Shown here piece by piece: positions 24,954 to 33,446 of a DNA stretch of 64,000 bases. The first letter of the stretch is position 1, and every line of letters begins with the position of its first letter. A model generated the notes under the pieces. The model saw only the letters and a list, made by a program, of their open reading frames with translations. It was not told the origin of the DNA and made no database searches. Position numbers and translations under genes: made by a program. The stretch comes from VBWE01 sp943372645. GTDB taxonomy: Bacteria; Bacteroidota; Bacteroidia; Palsa-965. Location of the stretch: the NCBI GenBank assembly GCA_943372645.1, contig CALRZN010000011.1, positions 92,829 through 156,828 on the forward strand, in the 5' to 3' direction.

Positions 24954-26213
24954 ATGTTACAGGGTGTTTTTAAAAAAGCAAAAAACAGCGTGTTTATGAA
25001 ACGAAATACTTTATTGCTGTGTATCGCAGGCCTGCTCCCGGTTCTTGCAACCGCGCAGAACAATGCCCCGGTATCGGCCGGGGAAACGTCAAACTACTGG
25101 TCGAATCCGCTGTTCATTGGTTTGCTCAGCATCATTATCATTCTTATGCTGACCATCATCGGTCTTGCGGAAGTTGTAAAAGCAACCGCACGCAACCGCA
25201 ATGAGCAGGAAAAAAGAAACAAGAAAAACAGCGGCGGCGCGGCGGCAGTAATCCTGCTGCTTGCAGGTTCGCTGCTTTCATCGGATGTGTCCGGCCAGGT
25301 AGCCACTGATCCGAAAAACACGTTTTATTACGATTACACTTACTGGGGGCTTCACCCCACGCTGGTGTACGGCATGCTGCTGTTTATCGCGGTAGAGATC
25401 GTAATCATTCTTGTGCTGTACAATACGGCCATGCGCCTGCTGGGCGTAAAAGAACGCCGCGAGGCTGCCCTGAAAGCGCGCAGCGAAGCGGTTGCCAAAG
25501 GGCTGCCGGTTGAACCGTCGCTGATGGAGAAATTCAATGCATCGGTTGCTATTGAACAGGAAAAAGACATCATGTTCGATCACGATTACGATGGTATACG
25601 CGAACTGGATAACAACCTGCCGCCGTGGTGGAAATACGGATTCTATGTGACGATTGTTTTTGCATTCGTTTACCTGTTCCACTTCCACATCTTCAAAACC
25701 GGTAAACTGCAGATGGCCGAATACACCGAACAGCTTGAAACAGCAAAAGCCGAAATTGAAGCCTACAAGAAAAAAGCGGCGAACCTGGTGGACGAAACCA
25801 ACGTTACCCTGCTTACCGATGCGGCTTCTATTGCAAACGGTAAAGCCACCTACGTTAAATACTGCGTAGCCTGCCACGGTGCAGAAGGCCAGGGCGATGT
25901 GGGACCGAACATGACCGACAACTACTGGATTCATGGCGGCAGTATTAAAGATGTATTCAAATCCATCAAATTCGGCTGGCCTGAAAAAGGAATGAAATCG
26001 TGGCAGCAGGATCTCGGTGCACGCCAGATCCAGGAAGTATCGAGCTACCTGCACACCCTCGTTGGAACAAACCCGCCCAACCCGAAAGAAAAACAGGGCG
26101 ACCTGTACATCGAAGCCGGCAAAACGGACTCAGCAGGTGTTTCCGATTCACTGAAAAAAGCACCCGACAGTTTGCCTGCCAAAGACAGCTTAACGGTCAA
26201 GCCGGCAAAATAA
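24954..26213 (+). CDS. ccoP: cbb3 oxidase cytochrome c subunit CcoP (single haem form)
   Basis: The 419-residue protein has a signal-like N-terminus, hydrophobic helices near 55-75 and 130-160, the CcoP N-domain signature YDGIRELDNNLPPWW (about 209-223) with the following helix, then a coiled segment and one cytochrome c domain with CVACHGAEGQGDVGPN (C304, C307, H308). Classical proteobacterial CcoP has two haem sites; only one CxxCH is present here, common in Bacteroidota. The Ser/Asp/Lys-rich tail is low complexity. ATG 24954 is used; an internal ATG at 24996 would give a neater signal peptide and is a real alternative. Confidence 0.94.
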   Translation: MLQGVFKKAKNSVFMKRNTLLLCIAGLLPVLATAQNNAPVSAGETSNYWSNPLFIGLLSIIIILMLTIIGLAEVVKATARNRNEQEKRNKKNSGGAAAVILLLAGSLLSSDVSGQVATDPKNTFYYDYTYWGLHPTLVYGMLLFIAVEIVIILVLYNTAMRLLGVKERREAALKARSEAVAKGLPVEPSLMEKFNASVAIEQEKDIMFDHDYDGIRELDNNLPPWWKYGFYVTIVFAFVYLFHFHIFKTGKLQMAEYTEQLETAKAEIEAYKKKAANLVDETNVTLLTDAASIANGKATYVKYCVACHGAEGQGDVGPNMTDNYWIHGGSIKDVFKSIKFGWPEKGMKSWQQDLGARQIQEVSSYLHTLVGTNPPNPKEKQGDLYIEAGKTDSAGVSDSLKKAPDSLPAKDSLTVKPAK

Positions 26214-26240
26214 AAAACAGACGCATCAACAAATAACATT

Positions 26241-27662
26241 ATGGCGGACGTGGAGATTGAAAACGAAAATCAGCATGATGAATCCTTCCGGGACCGGATA
26301 TCAACCATCTCGGAAGAAGGCAAACGGAACTGGATATTTGCACTCAAACCGAAAGGTAAACTGTACAATGCACGATCCATTCTCAGCTACATCTACCTGC
26401 TTCTCTTTTTCAGTCTCCCGTTTATCCGTATTAACGGCAACCCCGTATTCCTGTTCAATGTAATTGAACGCAAATTCGTTTTCTTCAGCGTCATCTTCTG
26501 GCCGCAGGATTTTTTCATCTTCGGGCTGGGGATGCTTACGTTTATCCTGTTCATCGTACTGTTTACGGTTGTTTACGGCCGCGTATTCTGCGGCTGGGCC
26601 TGCCCGCAAACCATTTTCATGGAAATGGTTTTCCGTAAAATTGAATACTGGATTGATGGCGATGCCCCCAGCCAGCGCGCCCTGAAAAAAGCGCCCTGGG
26701 ACAAAAAGAAATTATCGAAACGCCTGCTGAAACATTCGCTATTCTTTTTCATTTCGTTTGTCATTTCAAACACATTCCTCGCTTACATCATCGGTTCGGA
26801 TGAACTGCTCATCCTGATGAACGAACCGGTTGCAGCCAATATCGGAACGCTGGTGGCGCTGATTATTTTCACCGGTGTATTTTATGGTGTGTATGCCTGG
26901 TTCCGTGAACAGGTTTGCCTTATCGTTTGCCCCTATGGCCGCCTGCAGGGCGTAATGCTCGATAAAAATTCCATCGTGGTTGCCTACGACTATGTGCGCG
27001 GCGAACCCCGGGGCAAATTCAAGAAAAATGAAGAACGGACCAAAGGCGATTGTATTGACTGCAACCTTTGTGTGAAAGTTTGTCCCACCGGTATTGATAT
27101 CCGGAACGGCACGCAGCTCGAATGTGTAAACTGTACCGCGTGTATTGATGTATGCGATAATGTGATGGATAAAACGGGGCTGCCGAAAGGACTGATCCGT
27201 TACGCATCCGAAAACGGTATTGCAAAAAAAGAAAAACTCAAAATCACCCCGCGTATCCGGGCCTACTCCATCGTGCTCACCATTCTTATCGGTGTGCTGG
27301 TAACGCTGCTTGTAACACGTACCGACCTGGACGCAACCATTCTCCGTACGCCGGGAATGCTGTACCAGAAACACGAAGCCGAAGGTACCATCAGCAACCT
27401 GTACAACCTGAAACTGATCAACAAAACACATGTTGATATGCCGATTGAACTGCGCCTGGAAGATGAAAACGGTTCAATCAAAATGATCGGTGAAAATCTG
27501 ACCGTACCCAAAGAATCGAAAGCAGAAACGGAGTTCTTTATTTACCTGCCGAAAAACAAAATCAGTTCCCGGAAAACGATGCTGAAGATTTCGGTGTATT
27601 CCGGCGGCAAAAAAATTCAGACTGTTAAAACCAATTTTCTCGGACCGATAACATCAAACTAA
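26241..27662 (+). CDS. ccoG: cbb3 oxidase accessory ferredoxin-like protein CcoG
   Basis: CcoG (FixG/RdxA) is a membrane iron-sulphur protein thought to reduce copper for oxidase assembly. The 473-residue protein has five membrane helices, CGWACPQTIFMEMVFRKIE after helix 2, and two 4Fe-4S clusters, CIDCNLCVKVCPTGIDIR and CVNCTACIDVCD. The periplasmic C-terminal Ig-like domain is complete. It lies 27 bp after ccoP. Confidence 0.95.
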   Translation: MADVEIENENQHDESFRDRISTISEEGKRNWIFALKPKGKLYNARSILSYIYLLLFFSLPFIRINGNPVFLFNVIERKFVFFSVIFWPQDFFIFGLGMLTFILFIVLFTVVYGRVFCGWACPQTIFMEMVFRKIEYWIDGDAPSQRALKKAPWDKKKLSKRLLKHSLFFFISFVISNTFLAYIIGSDELLILMNEPVAANIGTLVALIIFTGVFYGVYAWFREQVCLIVCPYGRLQGVMLDKNSIVVAYDYVRGEPRGKFKKNEERTKGDCIDCNLCVKVCPTGIDIRNGTQLECVNCTACIDVCDNVMDKTGLPKGLIRYASENGIAKKEKLKITPRIRAYSIVLTILIGVLVTLLVTRTDLDATILRTPGMLYQKHEAEGTISNLYNLKLINKTHVDMPIELRLEDENGSIKMIGENLTVPKESKAETEFFIYLPKNKISSRKTMLKISVYSGGKKIQTVKTNFLGPITSN

Positions 27663-27669
27663 AACAACC

Positions 27670-28107
27670 ATGAGCTGGGGCATTAAAATAACCATCCTGT
27701 ATTGCAGCTTTGTTGCAATGATCCTGACAATGGTATTCCTGACCATACCGCAGAAACCGGAACTTGTTGCAGATAACTACTACGAACAGGAACTGAAATA
27801 CCAGGATAAAATAGACCGCATGAACCGCACCCGCCAGCTACCGGAACAGCCGCAGTGGCAGGTAGGCAACGGACAGGTGGCACTATCGTTCCCGGAAAAC
27901 CTGCGCAAACAGAACATCAGCGGCGAAGTGTATTTTTTCTGTCCCTCGGCAGCGGCCATGGATAAAAAAGTGCCCATTCAGCTCGATTCCACCGGAAGCA
28001 TGATGCTTACAACAGCGAGCATGAAACCCGGACTGTACAAAATGGAAATCAGCTGGAAAGCCAACGATGCCGATTATTTCAACGAAAGTATCATTCAACT
28101 GCATTAA
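27670..28107 (+). CDS. fixH: FixH/CcoH family assembly protein
   Basis: The 145-residue protein has one N-terminal membrane helix (ITILYCSFVAMILTMVFLTI), then DNYYEQELKYQDKIDRMNR, the conserved (N/D)YY-x-(Q/K)-x-L-x-Y-Q-x-x-I segment of FixH, and a periplasmic beta-rich domain ending in W-x-x-NDADYF. FixH/CcoH interacts with CcoN during oxidase maturation. It sits 7 bp after ccoG and 3 bp before the SafE-like gene. Confidence 0.92.
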   Translation: MSWGIKITILYCSFVAMILTMVFLTIPQKPELVADNYYEQELKYQDKIDRMNRTRQLPEQPQWQVGNGQVALSFPENLRKQNISGEVYFFCPSAAAMDKKVPIQLDSTGSMMLTTASMKPGLYKMEISWKANDADYFNESIIQLH

Positions 28108-28110
28108 GTC

Positions 28111-28821
28111 ATGTACCTCTGGGCTGCACTTACACTCGGTTTCCTGAGTAGCTTTCACTGCATCGGCATGTGTGGTCCCATTGCGCTTGCCCTTCCGCTC
28201 GACCGCAGCTCAAAAGCCAGCGCCGCAGCGGGAACGTTGCTTTATAACTTCGGGCGCATGCTCACCTATTCCGTGCTCGGATTGTTCATGGGATTCATTG
28301 GCCAGGGTGCTGCATTTGCGGGTTACCAGAATATTCTTTCAATTGTGCTTGGCAGCATCGTACTGCTGTTCCTGCTCATCCCGCGTTTGCCGGCGATGCT
28401 GCAGCCTGCGGGCATGCAACGGTTTATCGGCCGGCTTAAAGAACCGATCCGCAAATTGTTTGGCGTGCACTCCATGCGATCATTGCTGCTCATCGGTGTG
28501 CTGAACGGCCTGCTGCCCTGCGGCATGGTGTATCTCGGCATTGCAGGTGCTGTTGCTACCGGCAGCGCTGTAAAAGGAAGTTTGTTTATGGCCGCATTCG
28601 GACTCGGCACCTTGCCGGCCATGGCGTTGATTTCGCTTGCCAAAAATTACATCAACGTGCGTTTCCGCGACACCATCCGCAAAATGGTGCCGGTAATGGT
28701 AGGTGCAATGGCGGTGCTGCTCATCATGCGCGGACTTAATCTCGGCATTCCGTACATCAGTCCGAAAATTGTGAAAACCGAAGCCGGATGTGTTACACAC
28801 TCCTGCTGCCATAAAAAATAA
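28111..28821 (+). CDS. SafE/DsbD-2-type membrane protein of the cbb3 locus
   Basis: The 236-residue, six-helix membrane protein has LGFLSSFHCIGMCGPIALALP at the N-terminus and GLLPCGMVYLGIAGA in the second half, the paired Cys-containing helices of the sulfite exporter TauE/SafE (DsbD_2) family. Members next to fixH are thought to act in copper or thiol handling for oxidase assembly. The C-terminus ends with a Cys/His cluster (AGCVTHSCCHKK) that could bind a metal. It is the last clearly oxidase-related gene of the operon. Confidence 0.87.
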   Translation: MYLWAALTLGFLSSFHCIGMCGPIALALPLDRSSKASAAAGTLLYNFGRMLTYSVLGLFMGFIGQGAAFAGYQNILSIVLGSIVLLFLLIPRLPAMLQPAGMQRFIGRLKEPIRKLFGVHSMRSLLLIGVLNGLLPCGMVYLGIAGAVATGSAVKGSLFMAAFGLGTLPAMALISLAKNYINVRFRDTIRKMVPVMVGAMAVLLIMRGLNLGIPYISPKIVKTEAGCVTHSCCHKK

Positions 28822-28823
28822 CC

Positions 28824-29474
28824 ATGGACGATCTCCGCGAATACATCAATAAACTGCGTTTCGATTTTTCGCGCATGCAGTTCGACGAAAGCGATGCGCT
28901 GAACAACCCGTTTCAGCAGTTCGAAAAATGGTTCCGCGAAGCTGTTGATGCGCACGTCAACACCCCGAACGCCATGACACTGGCCACTGCATCGGCCGAT
29001 GGAATACCGGCAGCACGCATTATGCTGTTGCGCAATTTCAATGAAAACGGGTTCGTGTTTTACACCAACTACAACAGCCGGAAAGCAGCACATTTAAGCG
29101 CAAGCGGACATGCAGCATTGCTCTTCTGGTGGCCCGAACTGGAACGCCAGGTGCGCATTGAAGGAACGATAAGCAAACAAACGGCCAGTGAATCGGATCT
29201 GTATTTCAGTTCACGGCCCGATACCAGCAAACTCGGTGCCTGGAGTTCGCCGCAAAGCACAGTGATCGTAAACCGCAAAGTGCTCGATGACGAATACGGG
29301 CAGATGAAAAAACGCTTTGCCGGCAAAACCATTGAACGCCCGCCGTTCTGGGGCGGTTACGTGGTTAAACCGGTGCGCTTTGAATTCTGGCAGGGACGAC
29401 CAGGGCGCATGCATGATCGTATTGCGTACCGCGAAGAAAACGGACAATGGATCATTGAACGCCTCGCTCCCTGA
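28824..29474 (+). CDS. pdxH: Pyridoxamine 5'-phosphate oxidase
   Basis: PdxH uses FMN and O2 to make pyridoxal 5'-phosphate. The 216-residue protein has the full family pattern: AMTLATASADGIPAARIMLLRNFNENGFVFYTNYNSRKA, FWWPELERQVRIEG, YFSSRPDTSKLGAWSSPQS, and the C-terminal signature PPFWGGYVVKPVRFEFWQGRPGRMHDR. It starts 2 bp after the SafE-like gene and ends 2 bp before queD, so it probably shares the oxidase transcript. Use of O2 as substrate may be why it travels with O2-responsive genes. Confidence 0.95.
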   Translation: MDDLREYINKLRFDFSRMQFDESDALNNPFQQFEKWFREAVDAHVNTPNAMTLATASADGIPAARIMLLRNFNENGFVFYTNYNSRKAAHLSASGHAALLFWWPELERQVRIEGTISKQTASESDLYFSSRPDTSKLGAWSSPQSTVIVNRKVLDDEYGQMKKRFAGKTIERPPFWGGYVVKPVRFEFWQGRPGRMHDRIAYREENGQWIIERLAP

Positions 29475-29476
29475 AG

Positions 29477-29917
29477 ATGCTTATTCGTGTAACAAAAACA
29501 TTTACGTTTGAAATGGCGCATGCGTTGAGCGGGCACGATGGTCCGTGCAGAAATGTGCACGGCCATTCGTACGAGCTGGCTGTTACCATTCGCGGTATTC
29601 CGTCGCATGAAAAAGGCCATCCGAAAAACGGGATGGTGATTGATTTTGCGGAACTGAAAACCATTGTAAACAAACACGTTATTCATCCTTTCGATCACAC
29701 GCTGGTGCTGCCGGAAGAAGCAGACGAATACAAACACATTACCGGCGAAGCCGTGCTACGCGTGCCGTATCAGCCCACCTGTGAAAACCTGCTCGCCGAA
29801 TTTGTCCACCGCCTGCAGCCGCAATTTCCGCAGCACATGCAACTCGTGAGCCTGCGCCTGCGCGAAACAGCAACCTCGTGGGCCGAGTGGCTGGAAAGTG
29901 AGCAGGAGGAAGAATAA
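29477..29917 (+). CDS. queD: 6-carboxy-tetrahydropterin synthase family (QueD-like)
   Basis: The 146-residue protein belongs to the 6-pyruvoyl-tetrahydropterin synthase/QueD family. His zinc ligands are in FEMAHAL and NVHGHSYEL; the catalytic Cys is in GPCRNVHGHS. MVIDFAELK, FDHTLVLP and CENLLAEFVHRL complete the pattern, and RLRETATSWAEW holds the pterin-anchoring Glu. It probably makes the queuosine precursor 6-carboxy-tetrahydropterin. A pterin biosynthesis role is the alternative. It is 2 bp after pdxH. Confidence 0.9.
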   Translation: MLIRVTKTFTFEMAHALSGHDGPCRNVHGHSYELAVTIRGIPSHEKGHPKNGMVIDFAELKTIVNKHVIHPFDHTLVLPEEADEYKHITGEAVLRVPYQPTCENLLAEFVHRLQPQFPQHMQLVSLRLRETATSWAEWLESEQEEE

Positions 29918-29919
29918 TT

Positions 29920-29927
29920 TAGTTTTG
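29920..29927 (+). promoter_or_regulatory. -7 element TAGTTTTG of hemN
   Basis: TAGTTTTG fits TAnnTTTG and starts 3 bases after the queD stop, 73 bases before the hemN ATG. No TGA-N6-TCA box is found at the offset seen for the cco, paa and hmg promoters. Confidence 0.45.
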
Positions 29928-30000
29928 GGTAAATTGACCCACGATGCATCGCGGATGAACACACAGCATGTAAAGGCGAACGTTTGAACAAAAGCCAATT

Positions 30001-31362
30001 ATGATGAACGAGTTAATCAGAAAATACAACGTAGCAGCCCCGCGCTACACCAGCTATCCCACCGTTCCCTACTGGGACACCGTTGCCCCCACCACCGCAC
30101 AATGGGCAGCCGAAGTGCAGCGTACGTTTGTCGCCACCAACAACAGCAACGGCATCAGCCTGTACATTCACCTGCCGTTTTGTGAAAGCCTTTGTACCTA
30201 TTGCGGCTGCAACACCCGCATCACGGTAAACCATGCGGTGGAATCGCCGTACATCACCGCGGTGCTGAACGAGTGGAAACTCTACCTCGCGCTCTTCCCT
30301 GCCCCGCCGCGCATCCGCGAAATTCACCTCGGCGGCGGCACACCCACGTTTTTCAGTGCGGCCAACCTTGAACTGCTGCTGCAAAGCATCTGCAATTCAG
30401 CCGAAGTGTGTGACGATGCCGAATTCAGTTTTGAAGCGCATCCTGCAAACACCACCGACGCACACCTCGAAACGTTGTACCGCCTCGGGTTCCGCCGCCT
30501 CAGCCTCGGCATCCAGGATTTTGATCCGAAGGTGCAGGACATCATCAACCGCAAACAAAGTGTGGACGATGTGCGCCGCGTTACCACATCGGCCCGGCGC
30601 ATCGGTTATACGTCCATAAACTACGACCTCATTTACGGCCTGCCCCTGCAGACTGATGCAGGCATGCAGCAAACCATTGAACAGGTGATAACACTTCGCC
30701 CGGAACGCATTGCGTTTTACAGTTACGCGCATGTGCCGTGGATGAAACCCGGGCAGCGCAAATTCACCGAGGCCGATCTGCCCGAAGGCGAAACCAAACG
30801 CCGCCTGTACGAAAACGGGCGCGATGCGTTTCTCAAAGCCGGTTACAGCGAAAACGGCATGGATCATTTTTCACTGCCCGGCGATCCGCTGCACAAAGCC
30901 GAAGCAGACAAAACGCTGCACCGCAATTTTATGGGCTACACCACCACCGCCACGCGCCTGCTCATCGGTCTCGGTGTTTCATCCATCAGCGATGCGTGGA
31001 CCGCGTTCGCACAAAACGAAAAGAAAGTAGAAGACTATTACGCCCGCATTGCCAAAGGCGAACTGCCGATTTTTAAAGGTCACCTGTTAACTGCCGAAGA
31101 TGAAATAATCCGGAAACACATTCTCAACATCATGTGCCGCATGGAAACCAGCTGGGCCGACGAAGCGATGCAAACCGCCGCCGTTTACGAAGCCCTGCCC
31201 CGCCTCCGCGAGCTGGAAAACGATGGCCTCGTGGTGGTTGAACCGTTCCGCCTTACGGTAAAACCCGAAGGCAAAGCGTTTCTGCGAAACATTGCGATGG
31301 CCTTTGATGCGCGCCTGTGGGCGAAGCAGCCGGATGCGCAGGTGTTTAGTGCGGCGGTGTAA
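30001..31362 (+). CDS. hemN: Oxygen-independent coproporphyrinogen III oxidase
   Basis: HemN is a radical SAM enzyme that makes protoporphyrinogen without O2, supplying haem at low oxygen, which fits its position after the cbb3 locus. The 453-residue protein has YTSYPTVPYW near the N-terminus, the cluster motif CESLCTYCGC (C61, C65, C68, plus C70, the HemN type rather than HemW), IHLGGGTPTFF (SAM binding) and the GMDHFSLPGDPL and FMGYTT segments typical of true HemN. The start ATGATG at 30001 follows an 83-bp gap after queD. Confidence 0.95.
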   Translation: MMNELIRKYNVAAPRYTSYPTVPYWDTVAPTTAQWAAEVQRTFVATNNSNGISLYIHLPFCESLCTYCGCNTRITVNHAVESPYITAVLNEWKLYLALFPAPPRIREIHLGGGTPTFFSAANLELLLQSICNSAEVCDDAEFSFEAHPANTTDAHLETLYRLGFRRLSLGIQDFDPKVQDIINRKQSVDDVRRVTTSARRIGYTSINYDLIYGLPLQTDAGMQQTIEQVITLRPERIAFYSYAHVPWMKPGQRKFTEADLPEGETKRRLYENGRDAFLKAGYSENGMDHFSLPGDPLHKAEADKTLHRNFMGYTTTATRLLIGLGVSSISDAWTAFAQNEKKVEDYYARIAKGELPIFKGHLLTAEDEIIRKHILNIMCRMETSWADEAMQTAAVYEALPRLRELENDGLVVVEPFRLTVKPEGKAFLRNIAMAFDARLWAKQPDAQVFSAAV

Positions 31363-31373
31363 GAATATATTAT

Positions 31374-31826
31374 TTACTCCCACACATATTTTTCATCAAA
31401 CTCCACCTGGTACTTTTTCAGCAGGGCAAGGTATTCCTTTTTAAAATCTTTTTGCTTGTGGTGTTCGTGCTGGTTGGAGATGTAGCTGTGTACCCGATCA
31501 ACCTGCGCCGGGTTTACAGAGAAGGCACCGTAGCCATCCTGCCAGCGGAAGTTTTTGAGTGACGGATTTTTTTGTTTGATCCAGCGCGAGGAGTTCGCTT
31601 TTACCACACCCACGAGTTTCATGAGTGCAATTTTCCGCGAGAGCATACAGAGGATGTGGATGTGATCGGTATAGCCCCCCACGATGAGTGATTGGCATCC
31701 GAGTTCGTTGCAGATGCCCCCGAGGTAACGGTGAAGCTCTTCTTCCCAGGGCGGGAGGATGCAGGGGGTGCGGTATTTGGTGCTGAAGACGATGTGAATG
31801 TAGTTCTTAACGAGCGATTGTCCCAT
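31374..31826 (-). CDS. RAYT / IS200-like Y1 transposase
   Basis: The 150-residue single-domain HUH enzyme reads MGQSLVKNYIHIVFSTKYR, then GGYTDHIHILCMLSR (HUH His-x-His), KANSSRWIKQ, FRWQDGYGAFSVN, and VHSYISNQHEHH with the catalytic Tyr. This is the REP-associated tyrosine transposase/IS200-like family. Starts upstream of ATG 31826 would read through palindrome sequence and are rejected. It converges on hemN with about 11 bp between the stop codons. An array of short palindromes lies immediately upstream (31837-32208), the arrangement expected for a RAYT gene and its REP-like substrates. Confidence 0.9.
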   Translation of the reverse strand: MGQSLVKNYIHIVFSTKYRTPCILPPWEEELHRYLGGICNELGCQSLIVGGYTDHIHILCMLSRKIALMKLVGVVKANSSRWIKQKNPSLKNFRWQDGYGAFSVNPAQVDRVHSYISNQHEHHKQKDFKKEYLALLKKYQVEFDEKYVWE

Positions 31827-31836
31827 GATCGTAAAT

Positions 31837-32208
31837 GCCCCTCCGGGGCTTGATAAGATTGTATTACCTGGCAGGCTCTGCCTGCCAGTGTTTGTTGTGC
31901 GGATGGGCTGCGCCCATCCTTGTGGCTTATATTTTTTATGGACTGCGTCCATTGTTGGTTTATGCCGTCCCTTCGGGACTCATTCCATAAACCACCATAC
32001 TTACTAACATACTTACGACGATTCGTAAGTATGTCAGCACAAGTTACTAAATTATCATAAATCGTGGTCATCACAAGATGTCAGTCCCGGAGGGACGGCA
32101 TCGGCAACATCAAGGCTTTGCCTTGATTTACGCTATCACTAACATACGATCTTATTCTACTATTCCCTTTCTACTATCCTTATCTACTATCTTCATGGCT
32201 TTGCCATG
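31837..32208. repeat. Array of nine short palindromes next to the RAYT gene
   Basis: Hairpins at 31837-31849 (GCCCC/GGGGC), 31868-31888 (CTGGCAGGC arms), 31901-31919 (GGATGGGC arms), 31938-31952 (ATGGAC arms), 31967-31979 (GTCCC arms), 32008-32033 (CATACTTACGA arms), 32084-32096 (GTCCC arms), 32111-32125 (CAAGGC arms) and 32194-32208 (CATGGC arms). Loops are 3-4 nt, often TGC, TTC or TTT. The fifth and seventh units are an inverted pair sharing TGCCGTCCC. No protein-coding frame is credible here; this is the whole gene-free stretch between the transposase and the hpd terminator. Confidence 0.8.
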
Positions 32209-32220
32209 ATTCTTCCGAAC

Positions 32221-32253
32221 AAAAAAACGGGACTCCCTTTTACAGGAGCCCCG
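32221..32253 (-). terminator. Terminator of the hmgA-hpd transcript
   Basis: On the minus strand a 10-bp stem (ACGGGGCTCC with GGAGTCCCGT, one mismatch) with an 8-nt loop is followed by seven T. Confidence 0.8.
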
Positions 32254-32282
32254 TCTTTAAATGATACCGTTTCTTCGGCCGA

Positions 32283-33434
32283 TCAGAGCGTGCCTCTACG
32301 CGCTTGCTCCGCTTCAATCGACTCGAACAAGGCTTTAAAATTGCCTTTCCCGAACGAATTTGCCCCTTTCCGCTGGATAATCTCGAAGAACAAAGTAGGG
32401 CGGTCTTCCACGGGTTTGGTGAATATCTGTAACAGGTATCCTTCCTCATCGCGGTCAACCATGATGCCCAGCTTCTTCAACGTCAATAAATCTTCTTCGA
32501 TTATACCAACGCGTTCGGCAACGGTATCGTAATACGTGCCCGGAACATGCAGAAATTCCACACCTCGTTTCCGCATTTCCGTTACGGCATGTACTATATC
32601 ATTTGTAGCTATTGCAATGTGCTGGCAACCGGCTCCGCCATAAAAATCAAGATACTCTTCGATCTGTGATTTTTTCAGGCCATATGCCGGTTCGTTAATC
32701 GGAAACTTGATGCGACCGTTTCCGTTGGTCATTACTTTACTCATCAGCGCCGTGTAATCGGTCGAGATGTCTTTGTCATCAAACGTAATGAGGTTTGCAA
32801 AACCCATCACCTCTTCGTAAAACTTCGCCCATTTATTCATCTCGCCCAGGTTTACATTGCCCACCATGTGATCAATGTACTTGAAGCCGATGTCTTCCGG
32901 GTTGTATTCAGAATTCCAGGCCACAAAACCGGGCAGGAAAACACCGCTGTAGTTTTTGCGTTCGATAAACAGGTGGATGGTATCGCCATAGGTATGAATA
33001 CCGGCTTTCACCACTTCCCCGTGTTCATCTTTTTCCACCACCGGTTCCAGGAACGGGCGTGCGCCGCGGCGCGTGGTTTCTTCAAACGCACTGCGCGCAT
33101 CATCTACCCACAGCGCAATGTATTTTACACCGTCACCATGCACACGGATGTGGTTCGATATTTCACTGTCCTTGTCAAACGGCGTGGTGAGCACGAGGCG
33201 GATTTTGCCCTGCTGCAGCACATACGAGGTGCGGTCGCGCAGCCCGGTTTCGAGGCCGGCATAAGCCAGCGACTGAAACCCAAAAGCGGTTTTGTAATAG
33301 TGCGCCGCCTGCTTGGCATTGCCCACATAAAGCTCCACAAAATCGGTACCGTTGATCGGCAGGAAATCCTGGGCTTTTTCGAAAATTTTCTGCCCGCTGT
33401 AATCGTAGTTTTGTACCTCGGTGAGATCTTTCAT
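32283..33434 (-). CDS. hpd: 4-hydroxyphenylpyruvate dioxygenase
   Basis: HPPD converts 4-hydroxyphenylpyruvate, from tyrosine, to homogentisate using Fe(II) and O2. The 383-residue protein has two vicinal-oxygen-chelate halves: the N-terminal GTDFVELYVGNAKQAAHYY, and the catalytic C-terminal half with YIDHMVGNV (first Fe His), YGGAGCQHIAIAT (second Fe His) and FFEIIQRKGANSFGKGNFKALFESIE (Glu ligand and the closing helix signature). It lies 12 bp downstream of hmgA in one transcript and ends at a strong terminator. Confidence 0.96.
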   Translation of the reverse strand: MKDLTEVQNYDYSGQKIFEKAQDFLPINGTDFVELYVGNAKQAAHYYKTAFGFQSLAYAGLETGLRDRTSYVLQQGKIRLVLTTPFDKDSEISNHIRVHGDGVKYIALWVDDARSAFEETTRRGARPFLEPVVEKDEHGEVVKAGIHTYGDTIHLFIERKNYSGVFLPGFVAWNSEYNPEDIGFKYIDHMVGNVNLGEMNKWAKFYEEVMGFANLITFDDKDISTDYTALMSKVMTNGNGRIKFPINEPAYGLKKSQIEEYLDFYGGAGCQHIAIATNDIVHAVTEMRKRGVEFLHVPGTYYDTVAERVGIIEEDLLTLKKLGIMVDRDEEGYLLQIFTKPVEDRPTLFFEIIQRKGANSFGKGNFKALFESIEAEQARRGTL

Positions 33435-33446
33435 TGCTTATTGATT

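Noticed and set aside
29884..30000. Possible CRP/FNR box upstream of hemN
   Set aside because: hemN would be a natural member of the regulon, but no TGA-N6-TCA is found at the required offset from TAGTTTTG; the TTGACCCACGATGC sequence near 29954 does not fit the core.
31827..31952. 42-residue N-terminal extension of the RAYT transposase
   Set aside because: It reads through palindromes and has no similarity to the family, which starts at MGQSLVKN or an equivalent.
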